Positions 20,051-29,620 of a stretch of 64,000 bases of DNA are shown here, one piece after another (the first letter of the stretch is position 1; the number at the start of each line of letters is the position of its first letter). The position numbers and the translations under genes are program-made. Source of the DNA: an uncultured Prevotellaceae bacterium. Its GTDB lineage: Bacteria > Bacteroidota > Bacteroidia > Bacteroidales > Bacteroidaceae. The notes beneath the pieces were generated by a model. The model made no database searches and was not told where the DNA came from. It saw only the letters and a list, made by a program, of their open reading frames with translations. The DNA is taken from assembly GCA_900319225.1 (NCBI GenBank), contig ONNV01000009.1, forward strand, positions 1 to 64,000. The letters run 5' to 3'.

Positions 20051-23000
20051 TCACTCAATAATCACCTGCGTACTACCGCTCACATCACCCTGGTTACCAC
20101 CACCAAACACATTGCCCAGAATCTCTGTGTTGCCACTTAAGGTAACGGTCGTGGATGCATTTGCAGGTGTAACTGTATTGTAAACGGTACTCTCATCTCC
20201 ACCGCCATATACATGACCGGTATTGTTGTCATTTGCGGTGCCTATTACTGAACTTCCACCAGAGGTGGTCGTTATTGTTAATGAAACGGCGCCGCTTACT
20301 GATCCAAGATTGGTTTCGCTCAGGTTTATGGGGGTCTTTAATACATGATTCTCAGTGTCAATGCTTATCTCATCAGCTCCAAGATTGGAATCATATTCCC
20401 ATGTATAGTCAACTGAAGCCGGCAGAACGGGGTCAATGTAGACACCAAGGTCGCTGTTGTAGAATGGTGCTTTAACAAAATTGCCTTCGTTTACAACAGC
20501 AACAGTGGGCTTTGATGCAGAATAACCGGCACCAAATACATTACCCTTGACTGTACAATCTGTAAGTGTTGAAGTGACAGGGCCGTCAACCTTTCCCAAA
20601 CTACCACCTCCATAGAAGTTGTTATTGATAGTACATCCAATTAGTGATGATGTCACATCTCGTGTCGTAGCCAATGAGAAGCTGACATAATCTATAAATA
20701 GACGTGCTACATTAGTAGTATTGCTGGACATTGGCAGATATTGGGTCAAATATTTAACGGCGACTCCTTTGAATGTAGCATCGTATACCCGGCTATACTC
20801 CTGATTTAACCAGGTATTCCAGCTATTTGTTCCGTAATCTCCCTCTATGCCGGTCTTGTTAGTAGGAGCTTTACGGCTATATGAGTTTCCACCATATCCG
20901 GCGCCAAAATAGAGGTCGAATGTACAGCCGGTTGCAGTAGTCTTTACTGTTTTTCCGCCATTCATATCACCAAACTTTGGTCCACCGCAGAACAGCTTGA
21001 TATAACCTCCATTTATGATTGTATTGATGTTTCCCTCTACGGGGTGAGCACCGTTAATACCGCCTCCATAGAATTCTGTTATATCTGCATTCTGAATCTG
21101 CCAGAATATATTTCCGGTATCATCAGCTCCACCTGCTTTTCCAATGCCTTCCATCGCGGCTCCGGCAACTATACCAAAGCGGCCACCGTTGATGTAGCAT
21201 TCAGCATTGTCCTCATAGTTGGCAACGTCACCACGATAAAGGCCTGTCAGATAGAATTCATCAAAGTCTCCTCCGGTCACGGATACTGGCGGATGCTTGG
21301 ATGTAAGCTCCTGATGATCAATATGGGTACCGCGATGGAACTCCTTGAACCACACATTTCCACCTACATGATAGTAAGTGGTCTTATTGGCTACGCCACC
21401 ACTCTGTCCGCTAACCCATTGCTCAAATATTCCGCTTTGAAGGATATATGGGGCTGCTACTCTGTTCTTATGATCATACTCAAACTGAGTTACACGGAAC
21501 AAAGATGTATTGGTTGATTCAAACCAGCCTAACGGATTCATGATACCGAAATTGTAGGTTCCGGTTCCACCGGTTGATTTTTGAGCCATACCAAGTCCGG
21601 GAATGTTAAGGAAATCCACTCTAACAGGATGAACCGAGGTACGACCGTCAAAACGCAGTATATATGAGTAGTCAGGCTCATTATCACAGTCAAAATCGGC
21701 GGACATTATTGTATATGGCTTACTGGCATCACCGTTGGTAACATTTGTCATGTGGAGATTGCCTACAAGTACCAGCGCATAGTCATAAACAGAGTTGGAA
21801 TTGGACGGGCTCAATGCATTTATTGCGCCAGAATTATTTGTGATTGATGTATAGACCTTTAAACTGATAGTTTCAGAGTTGATTGTAAAGTTGTAATTAC
21901 TACCATTAGTATATCGCTGACCGCCACCGACATTGGGGACATTTTGTGCGGTGGACATATCCTGATTGTAAACAATGTCAGGATAAGCATCAGCAACAAA
22001 TACAGCTTTTGCCCAGTAAGGTTCAATGGTTATGGCAGTGACACCTTCAGGTACATCCCAATATGCGCCTTGATTGAAAATGCGTCCGCTTTGGCTATAG
22101 AGGTCCTTCTGAGTGCTATTGCGGTCTGCAAAGTTGTATGGCATTGCCGTAATATTACCCTCATTGTCATACGTTACATCATCACCAGTGGAATATGAGT
22201 TTGTGCCTCCATTTGTTATACTGGTAATCTTCCATCCGGTGACTACACGATTGCCCGTATAGTTACCAACGCAATAATCGTTGTAGTAGGGTAACTGAAC
22301 CTTACCGTAGTTGAAATTGAAATGCTTAAAATCCTTATCGGTAATTACAAGGTCAATTGTTGTACTTGAACCGCCGGACTTAAGACCTGCATTTTCAGGT
22401 TCTCCAAAAGGTGCACTGCCTTGGGCTCCCATCTGTATGGTGACGGACAGTTTGCCTGCGTTAGCTCCTGTTCCGCCCATTTGGGTCAACTTGCGTCCTT
22501 CATTATAGTGCTCATTGTTGGAATCAATAGCTTCGGCATGGTTTGCATCAATATTCACTACCGACGGATAATAAGCCGGGGTTTTGAGAATAGGATAGGG
22601 TGTAGATGTTCCTATCTGTGACGGCTCCAATACCCATTTCATCATCTGACTCTTGTCATATGAGCCTGTTGCCCACCATCCGGCCAACTCCAGATGGCTG
22701 TTAAGCAGGCTCCTGAAGAACTCAAAACGTTGCAGGTAACGTGTCTCGGCTGCAAGAGCACAGTTGTATACACTTATCTCATTATTCTGAACGTAATTAG
22801 CTCCAGACCAGAAGTAATTGTAGTTACTAACACCGTCAGCACCTACATTGCTTATGCTTGTACCATTGTAGACAGGAGCCTTTGATGAACCGCCGGAAAT
22901 CTCACCGTAGAACATGCAGTTCATTACCATTGTCTGGAGATTGGCCGAAGTTGTTGCTACATTGTTATGGCCTACAATTCCGCCAACTTCATTACCACCG

Positions 23001-26000
23001 GTAATATTGGCATAGCTAAAGCAATTGATTACTCGTGAACTGCCGTCCAACAATCCAACAATACCTCCTACATAGCCTCCACCACTGATTTCGCTGCTGC
23101 AAGTAGTGATGTGTGTATAACCATCATTGTCTGTAACCACACTGCTACCTGTTGCCAGCACACCACAATTGTATATACGTGAGGCACCGGTAGCCTCATT
23201 GGCAATAGCACCCTTATTACCACTGCCGCTGATAGTGACATCGTCAAGTATGATATTCTTAACGGTGCCACCATTGATAGTTCTAAAGATGGCGTGGTTC
23301 AAACCACTGATAACGGGCAAACTGCCATCGGCTTTGGCAACTCCCTTAAGTTCTCCTGTGAAAGACTCCAAGATCTCATCGGGGCTTGACAGGGTAATAT
23401 CATTGGTGATCTTGTAGCTGTAGCTTGCGCCGTCACTGTTCACCATATCAATAAACTTGGCAAAGTCGCCGGTCGATGAAATCTCATAGTAGCCGTCAAC
23501 ATCTTGGTCAAGGCTTTCGGTCAATTGCTTTTCGGCTACTTGAGAATTATTATAGTCCGTGGCAATTGCAATTGCCTTGACAGTAAATGGAAGTTCATTG
23601 GTGCTGAATGTTATAGGACCAGAGTAAACCTCTCCGGATGATGCTGTAGGATCAGAAGGATTAGCACCTTTTGTATAGCGTATAGTAACACCGCTGGTGG
23701 GGAAACTACATTCAATAGTGAATGTGGTGGCGGATGTTTTGCGGATTATAGGAGTGGCGCAGGCGAACTCAATTGTTTCACTTGTTGCCACTGTAGAATT
23801 AATCCAGCCGTCTTTTACAGCAATAGTTTTGATAATCTTGCCGGCCGCGCCTTCAATGGGAGCAGAATATAATGTGCTGGATGTCGTGTTAGGATCACTT
23901 GGACTGATGCCCATCTCGTAATAATAACTCACTCCGTCAGTGGCACAGTTCAGTTCAACCTTTCCATCATCTGTTTGTGTAAAAGATGGTGTAGTAACTC
24001 TGCTTACTGTTACACTTTTTTCTGCAGATTGATCACTGCCATCAATGTTTCTTGCGGCAATGGCTCTGATGGTTGCCGATTCAACTCCCAAATCTGCAAC
24101 TGATATAGCTCCGGTGTATGGTGTACCAGTAGATGGTGTTAATGTACCCTCACCAATCTTATAGTATATCTTGGCATCAGACTCGGTTGAGGTTATAACA
24201 TAACCATGGTCTCCTGCACTCAAGGTGATTTCCGGTTTGGTGCAAGTGAAGGTAGACTCTTGGAATGTCCATGCAATTTTTCCAGCACCTCGAGTTACAT
24301 TGGTAAGTATGCTTGTGTTATTGTCATGCTTTCTAAGGGCACTAAATTGGTTTTGTGATACATCCTTCAGTTTTTTGGGAATGATATAATAGTTGACATT
24401 GGCATCTGCAGTTTTTGCCCATGTGAACATATAGCGGTCTTCGTTGCCATTTTCAATAGTGCTCTTCATTTCGAGGCAAGCTCCAACATTGTTGGCATCC
24501 TTGTTGAAATACAGATAGTCGCCCGTTACAGCATTACGGATATGGTAATAGGTCAACCAATCGGAGTTATCAGCAACCTGCGCTACCTCGAAATACCAGT
24601 TCATGGTGTTGATGACGGCAACATTTGTGGAGTTCGATGTTACAGCATTGGTGGTGCCGGGAATGATATAATGGTCACTAATACCGACATTGGCTATTTT
24701 ATAATAACTATAACTGCCTGTGGATGGATCAGATGTTGTAAACGGGGCGGTTTTATCAAGGCTGCTGGATAAAACGAATTTCCAAATAGAGTTAACGTTA
24801 TTATTGTTACTGGTTAAACCAATGACGTCTACTTTGTCGTTTCCATTCGCTTTGAATATATATCTGTTTCCGGAAGTCAGTCCGTAAGGGTTAATATTGA
24901 ATGTACCTGCGGTTGGCGATTCAACAATGCTAAATTTGAACTTGTTGCTATTATCGCTATTGGTATCCATATAAACACCGTTAGTAGTATCATAGCATAA
25001 ATTCATGCCGTTAGCATTGACAATGTAGTAGTACTGGACACCGGTATCTTTACCGGCATCCATGAAATGCCATTCCATGGTTGGACGGAACAAACTTGTG
25101 GTATTGACTTTCGTATTATTACTTGCAACATCACCCGGAATCATATAGAAATGGAAATCAGTCGTGTTCCATGCATTGTTCTGGCTCTGGATGAGGTATT
25201 TATGATTCGTACCAAGAAGAACGGGAGTGGTAAATGTAGCTACATTTGACTCTTCTCCATTTACAATAACAATAGCCTTAATTGTTGTCACACCATCCGT
25301 CGGATCAAATGGTGTACCATCATATGTGGTTCCATTTGAGGATGTAGGCGTTGTGCCATTGGTAGTGTATTTTATGGTTATATCTCCCGACTGGACAGCG
25401 GTTATATCAATCTCATACTTCTCAGTTGTAGAATTATAGGTATAGCTAATGGTCGGTCGGGTAATATAGTCTTCGAGAAAAAGGTGTTTGTTATCATCAT
25501 TTCCACCTGTGAAAATACCAATAATACCTTTTGTGTTCTTATACCCATTAGGACCTTCTGCTTTACCTTCTTCACCTTTTAGAGAATTTGCATTACCTCC
25601 ATTAACGGTCAACCAATATGAACTCATTTTCTTTGGCCTGATGGAAACACCTGCTCCGTCTGGATCAATAGCAAATAGTGCGCTGTCATTAGGGGTGCCT
25701 GTAACTGCTTCTAGATGCACTCGTAAACGTCCCACATTTGAGGTGCTATTGATTTGCCCGTTGAGCATCAAATACTTGCCATCGGCGGCATGCTGAATAT
25801 AATAGTAATTCTCGCTTGGATGTTTGGTGATGATCCATTTTGCATTCGCAAGGCCTGGTGTATAATCGTTGGTCCTACATTTATATGTCGTGACGAAAGG
25901 ATAGTCGCTATTTTTGTTCTTTTCATAAAAGTCGTCGGTAGGCTTATATGTACACCAATTAGTCCAATCCGTGGGACACATGTAAAAGTTGTTTTCAAGC

Positions 26001-26209
26001 GTGTTGGCATCGTAGTTATACACAGCAGGATTTGATTTGGGAGTAACGTAGTTACTGGCAATATAGTACGTACCCGAATAGTCAAATGCCTGTCCCCATA
26101 CCTGGCCAACTCCTATTGTCACCATCAGGAACAGAAGGGTGAGGGTACGGCGGAGTCTGTTAGTTGCCGAACCTATGTGTGATATGATATGTCTTATATG
26201 TTGTGTCAT
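20051..26209 (-). CDS. Large secreted multidomain protein, 2052 aa, with YGGG C-terminus
   Basis: The signal peptide is long and starts at the ATG at 26209 (RRTLTLLFLMVTIGVGQVWG, cut near GQA). Residues about 30-250 and 340-640 look like lectin-like trefoil segments (for example YYIQHAADGKYLM). Four Ig-like repeats of the chitobiase/hexosaminidase C-terminal type (I-x-YTTNGTTPTSS and similar) lie near 250-340 and 655-895. From about 905 on there is a GLUG-like beta-helix (GGYVGGIVGLLDG), a long region shared with the upstream 1125-residue protein, and YGGG units from about 1865 to the end, which closes as QVIIE. No C-terminal sorting domain is seen. It sits 15 bases after the upstream giant. 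Role inferred: glycan-binding surface component; the domain calls come from pattern reading. Confidence 0.75.
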   Translation of the reverse strand: MTQHIRHIISHIGSATNRLRRTLTLLFLMVTIGVGQVWGQAFDYSGTYYIASNYVTPKSNPAVYNYDANTLENNFYMCPTDWTNWCTYKPTDDFYEKNKNSDYPFVTTYKCRTNDYTPGLANAKWIITKHPSENYYYIQHAADGKYLMLNGQINSTSNVGRLRVHLEAVTGTPNDSALFAIDPDGAGVSIRPKKMSSYWLTVNGGNANSLKGEEGKAEGPNGYKNTKGIIGIFTGGNDDNKHLFLEDYITRPTISYTYNSTTEKYEIDITAVQSGDITIKYTTNGTTPTSSNGTTYDGTPFDPTDGVTTIKAIVIVNGEESNVATFTTPVLLGTNHKYLIQSQNNAWNTTDFHFYMIPGDVASNNTKVNTTSLFRPTMEWHFMDAGKDTGVQYYYIVNANGMNLCYDTTNGVYMDTNSDNSNKFKFSIVESPTAGTFNINPYGLTSGNRYIFKANGNDKVDVIGLTSNNNNVNSIWKFVLSSSLDKTAPFTTSDPSTGSYSYYKIANVGISDHYIIPGTTNAVTSNSTNVAVINTMNWYFEVAQVADNSDWLTYYHIRNAVTGDYLYFNKDANNVGACLEMKSTIENGNEDRYMFTWAKTADANVNYYIIPKKLKDVSQNQFSALRKHDNNTSILTNVTRGAGKIAWTFQESTFTCTKPEITLSAGDHGYVITSTESDAKIYYKIGEGTLTPSTGTPYTGAISVADLGVESATIRAIAARNIDGSDQSAEKSVTVSRVTTPSFTQTDDGKVELNCATDGVSYYYEMGISPSDPNTTSSTLYSAPIEGAAGKIIKTIAVKDGWINSTVATSETIEFACATPIIRKTSATTFTIECSFPTSGVTIRYTKGANPSDPTASSGEVYSGPITFSTNELPFTVKAIAIATDYNNSQVAEKQLTESLDQDVDGYYEISSTGDFAKFIDMVNSDGASYSYKITNDITLSSPDEILESFTGELKGVAKADGSLPVISGLNHAIFRTINGGTVKNIILDDVTISGSGNKGAIANEATGASRIYNCGVLATGSSVVTDNDGYTHITTCSSEISGGGYVGGIVGLLDGSSRVINCFSYANITGGNEVGGIVGHNNVATTSANLQTMVMNCMFYGEISGGSSKAPVYNGTSISNVGADGVSNYNYFWSGANYVQNNEISVYNCALAAETRYLQRFEFFRSLLNSHLELAGWWATGSYDKSQMMKWVLEPSQIGTSTPYPILKTPAYYPSVVNIDANHAEAIDSNNEHYNEGRKLTQMGGTGANAGKLSVTIQMGAQGSAPFGEPENAGLKSGGSSTTIDLVITDKDFKHFNFNYGKVQLPYYNDYCVGNYTGNRVVTGWKITSITNGGTNSYSTGDDVTYDNEGNITAMPYNFADRNSTQKDLYSQSGRIFNQGAYWDVPEGVTAITIEPYWAKAVFVADAYPDIVYNQDMSTAQNVPNVGGGQRYTNGSNYNFTINSETISLKVYTSITNNSGAINALSPSNSNSVYDYALVLVGNLHMTNVTNGDASKPYTIMSADFDCDNEPDYSYILRFDGRTSVHPVRVDFLNIPGLGMAQKSTGGTGTYNFGIMNPLGWFESTNTSLFRVTQFEYDHKNRVAAPYILQSGIFEQWVSGQSGGVANKTTYYHVGGNVWFKEFHRGTHIDHQELTSKHPPVSVTGGDFDEFYLTGLYRGDVANYEDNAECYINGGRFGIVAGAAMEGIGKAGGADDTGNIFWQIQNADITEFYGGGINGAHPVEGNINTIINGGYIKLFCGGPKFGDMNGGKTVKTTATGCTFDLYFGAGYGGNSYSRKAPTNKTGIEGDYGTNSWNTWLNQEYSRVYDATFKGVAVKYLTQYLPMSSNTTNVARLFIDYVSFSLATTRDVTSSLIGCTINNNFYGGGSLGKVDGPVTSTLTDCTVKGNVFGAGYSASKPTVAVVNEGNFVKAPFYNSDLGVYIDPVLPASVDYTWEYDSNLGADEISIDTENHVLKTPINLSETNLGSVSGAVSLTITTTSGGSSVIGTANDNNTGHVYGGGDESTVYNTVTPANASTTVTLSGNTEILGNVFGGGNQGDVSGSTQVIIE

Positions 26210-26224
26210 ATTGTAGTCACATTC

Positions 26225-29200
26225 TTATTCTATGTTTACCACGGTGCTGCATTCCACAACACCCTGGTCTCCACCACCAAATACATTACCGTTTACTTGA
26301 GTATCTTCAAGTAAGTTGACCGTTACTGTGTTGCCTGCTCCGGTTACGTAACTAGACTCTCCGCCGCCAAATACGTTGCCCGTTACAGTGGTGTTACCCT
26401 TAAGGGTCAGGTTTACGCTGCCTGCAACAGAGCCCAGGTTGGAGGTGCTTAAATTGGCATCAGTATGCACATATTTGGAACTTACATTTTCTTCTATGTC
26501 TTTATTGCCATTGCCTGCAAAAGCGTCTACATGTTTCCATTTAAATTCGGTTGTTCCTGTCAAATCGTTTGCAGTTGGCTTGGCTGGAACACCAGGTTGG
26601 AACATACCAGAATACTTATTGAAAGACGGTATCGTCTCAAATCCTGCATCTCTTACTTGTAGGGTAGGTAATGATGCGGAATAACCGGCGCCAAACACAT
26701 TGCCTTTTACGGTGCAGTCCTCAAGTTCTGAGGTTACTGTTCCAGCCACCTTACCAAGACTTCCTCCACCATAGAAGTTGTTTCGGATGGTGCATTTTTT
26801 TAATTTTGACTCTACATTATCACACTGTGCTAAAGAGAAAGAGGCGAACTTAACGAAGAATCGTCCACCAGTTTTGCCACTGGTCCACACAAAGAACTCA
26901 TAGTCGAAATCTACCGCCACGCCAAGACCTTTCTTTCCATAATCTTGATGGGAACTATAAGCAGGGGTTGATGTGCCGTCATAATATTTGCCTCTATCAC
27001 CATTGGAAGTCGCGTATAGGTTTTGCCAACTATTGAAGTCCATATTATCAGCTTCATCTCTGTATTTTACTCTCGAGTATGAGGTTCCACCGTATCCTGC
27101 ACCAAAGTAGGTTCCAAATATGCATCCCGTGGCGTTTGTTTTGACGGCTTTACCTGTTGACATATTACCGAATTTGGGACCGCCACAGTATGTGTCAACG
27201 TGGCTGTACATAATATCAACGGTTACTGTACCTAATATTGGCTTAGCATGGTTGACACCTCCTCCGTAGAAATTATCGATGTCGGCATTGTATATTTGCC
27301 AACGTACATTGCCTCCAATTTGCTCCTGACCGGCACCTGCCGCTTCTCCAAAGTGTCCGCCACTTACATAGCACTCGGCATTATCTTTAAGTACGGCTGC
27401 ACTCTGATTGTAGGTTCCAGTCAGGTAAAATCCTCTGTATTCACCTCCTGTAACCGAGATAGGTATGTGTTTTGTGCTTTTGTTACCATCACTGTGCGTA
27501 CCATTGCCAAAGTCATTGAACCATGCATTACCGCCCACATGCAGATACGTAGTGTTTTCAACTTTGCTAACTTTTGTTGATGTAAACTGGTCAAATACGC
27601 CGCCAAGCAGGATGATGGGTGATTTGCCCTCTGTCTTGCCAGAGTTCTCATACTCAAACTGGGAGAAATATATCAGGCAAGTATTGGTAATCTCGAACCA
27701 CCCCTTGGCGTTGAAGACACTTGCATTTAGAACAGTACTTGATGAGTATGGTTTTTGTGCTTGTGCCGTACCTATGATATTCAGGAAGTCAAAACGGATA
27801 GGACACACAGCGCGACGGTCGTTGTCGTGATAGATGAGGCTGTAGTCGGGCTCATTATCATGATCTAAATCTACAGACATCAGTGTGAAAGGCGTACTAT
27901 CTTTAAAAGGAGATGTGTTGTTGATAGTGGCCTGATGGAAATTACCCACCAATACAACGGCATTATCATAGACAGTGGTGCCTTTAGTCGTTATCGTACC
28001 GAAAGCAGAGTTGATGTCTGTTTTTACACTTACTCCGTTAAAAGTCCAGGAATTCACCTGCTTACCCATTGCTGTGACACCTGTTTTACTGCCATAACTG
28101 TTATTATAAACAACATCATATCTTTCATCGGCAACAAATGAGGCATATCCCCAGTAAGGTTCGATGGTGATTGCGGTCACACCATAAGGCACATCAAAAT
28201 AGGCACCTTGTGCAAAGACACGACCACTGACACTGTATAGGTCTTTATTTGTGCAGTAGCGGTCAGCAAAGTTATAGCCACCCCAATCATCGGCAGCGGA
28301 GTAAGTGCCTTCTGTTCCGCCTTCCATACTAACTATCTTCCAGCCAGTCACTACACGCCCTTCAGTGTAGTTGCCCGAGCCAATATCATTGTAGTAAGGT
28401 AGTTGCACTTTGTCATAGTTGAAGTTAAAACGGTCAAAATCCTTGTCTGTACGTTGAAGTGTAAGACTGGTGGTGGTAACGTTTGCCCCTTCAGGCCATG
28501 TCTGTCCTCCGTCACTCTTTGAGCTGCTGATGGTGACAGACAGGGTCCTTCCCAACTTGCCTCCATGGTTACGCCCTACAGATGTGCTGTCCGGAGCATT
28601 GGCCATATCCGGGTTGATAATGGATGGATATCGGCCTTGAGTCTTGAGTATGGGATAGGGCTTGGGGTTACTGATAGTCCTGTCGGCTGTTTCCAACACC
28701 CACTTGAGCATTTGATTGGCGTCAGCCACATCGCCGGTGGCATACCATGCAGCCAATTTTTTGTTGCTGTTAAGTAGCAAACGATAGAACTCAAAACGAG
28801 TCAGGTAACGCTCTTCAACAGCCAAGGCTGAGTTGTAAGTATTGATAGGTTTTGTTTGCAGTTTGTCATAAGCATAGAAATTGAATGTATTCAGACTTTG
28901 CTTATCTTGTCTGTTATCAATAATATTACCACCAAACACTGGTGCTACATCGTTTCCGCCAGTGATGTCGCCGTAGAACATGCAGTTCATCACCATGGAG
29001 CGTATGTTGTCCTTGCTAGAAGAGTAGTTGTTGTAGCCCACTATACCACCTACACGGTTACCGCCGGTAATATCGGCATAACTATAGCAATTGACAACGC
29101 GCGGTGCATTCGATGCATTGGATTCGCCGTCCAACAGTCCAACCAGTCCACCACAGCAGTCTGTCGCATCACTGACTGAAGAAGTTCCGGTACTTTCTAC

Positions 29201-29602
29201 AGAACCACTTAATATACCTACATTATAAATGCGTGCTGCACCTGTTGCCGTACATGCAATGGCTCCAACTTGTCCGCTCTGACTTATGTTCACATCTTCC
29301 AGTACCAGATTCTTTACCGTACCGGTAAGAGTGGTAAATAGCGGGGCGGAGAGTCCTGTGATCTTGTATGGCATGTGGGTGGTAGGGTCAATGGCAGCCT
29401 CAAGGGTTCCATTGAATGTGGCTACTCCCGCAGTGCCGCCGCTGATATCCTGTGTGATGACATAAGTGCCGTCTGTATCGGTAATCTGGCTTAGGGTTGT
29501 TATGTCCGTGGCGTACACATTTGCAGCTCCCATTGAAAGTAATAGGATCAGTACAGCTTTGGTATTGTTTTTATGTTTGGCGTTCAGTTTCATAATTCTC
29601 AT
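26225..29602 (-). CDS. Secreted GLUG/YGGG protein, about 1125 aa, paralogue of the next gene's C-terminal half
   Basis: I start it at the ATG at 29602 (MRIMKLN), after GAAGAAG; a GTG at 29614 would add four residues. The signal peptide is NTKAVLILLLSMGAANVYA. Next comes a module of the form FNGTLEA...ITGLSAPLFTTLTGTVKNL, then GLUG-like repeats (GGLVGLLDG, GGIVGYNN), then a long region with RFEFYRLLLNS, PYPILKT, VQLPYYND and VVTGWKI. It ends in YGGG/FGGG units from about residue 940 and stops as VVNIE. The whole protein aligns by eye with the C-terminal 1150 residues of the downstream 2052-residue product, so the pair arose by tandem duplication. The gap to the 3952-residue gene is under 20 bases. 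Function unknown; surface location inferred. Confidence 0.75.
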   Translation of the reverse strand: MRIMKLNAKHKNNTKAVLILLLSMGAANVYATDITTLSQITDTDGTYVITQDISGGTAGVATFNGTLEAAIDPTTHMPYKITGLSAPLFTTLTGTVKNLVLEDVNISQSGQVGAIACTATGAARIYNVGILSGSVESTGTSSVSDATDCCGGLVGLLDGESNASNAPRVVNCYSYADITGGNRVGGIVGYNNYSSSKDNIRSMVMNCMFYGDITGGNDVAPVFGGNIIDNRQDKQSLNTFNFYAYDKLQTKPINTYNSALAVEERYLTRFEFYRLLLNSNKKLAAWYATGDVADANQMLKWVLETADRTISNPKPYPILKTQGRYPSIINPDMANAPDSTSVGRNHGGKLGRTLSVTISSSKSDGGQTWPEGANVTTTSLTLQRTDKDFDRFNFNYDKVQLPYYNDIGSGNYTEGRVVTGWKIVSMEGGTEGTYSAADDWGGYNFADRYCTNKDLYSVSGRVFAQGAYFDVPYGVTAITIEPYWGYASFVADERYDVVYNNSYGSKTGVTAMGKQVNSWTFNGVSVKTDINSAFGTITTKGTTVYDNAVVLVGNFHQATINNTSPFKDSTPFTLMSVDLDHDNEPDYSLIYHDNDRRAVCPIRFDFLNIIGTAQAQKPYSSSTVLNASVFNAKGWFEITNTCLIYFSQFEYENSGKTEGKSPIILLGGVFDQFTSTKVSKVENTTYLHVGGNAWFNDFGNGTHSDGNKSTKHIPISVTGGEYRGFYLTGTYNQSAAVLKDNAECYVSGGHFGEAAGAGQEQIGGNVRWQIYNADIDNFYGGGVNHAKPILGTVTVDIMYSHVDTYCGGPKFGNMSTGKAVKTNATGCIFGTYFGAGYGGTSYSRVKYRDEADNMDFNSWQNLYATSNGDRGKYYDGTSTPAYSSHQDYGKKGLGVAVDFDYEFFVWTSGKTGGRFFVKFASFSLAQCDNVESKLKKCTIRNNFYGGGSLGKVAGTVTSELEDCTVKGNVFGAGYSASLPTLQVRDAGFETIPSFNKYSGMFQPGVPAKPTANDLTGTTEFKWKHVDAFAGNGNKDIEENVSSKYVHTDANLSTSNLGSVAGSVNLTLKGNTTVTGNVFGGGESSYVTGAGNTVTVNLLEDTQVNGNVFGGGDQGVVECSTVVNIE

Positions 29603-29620
29603 AATCTTCTTCACATTTCA

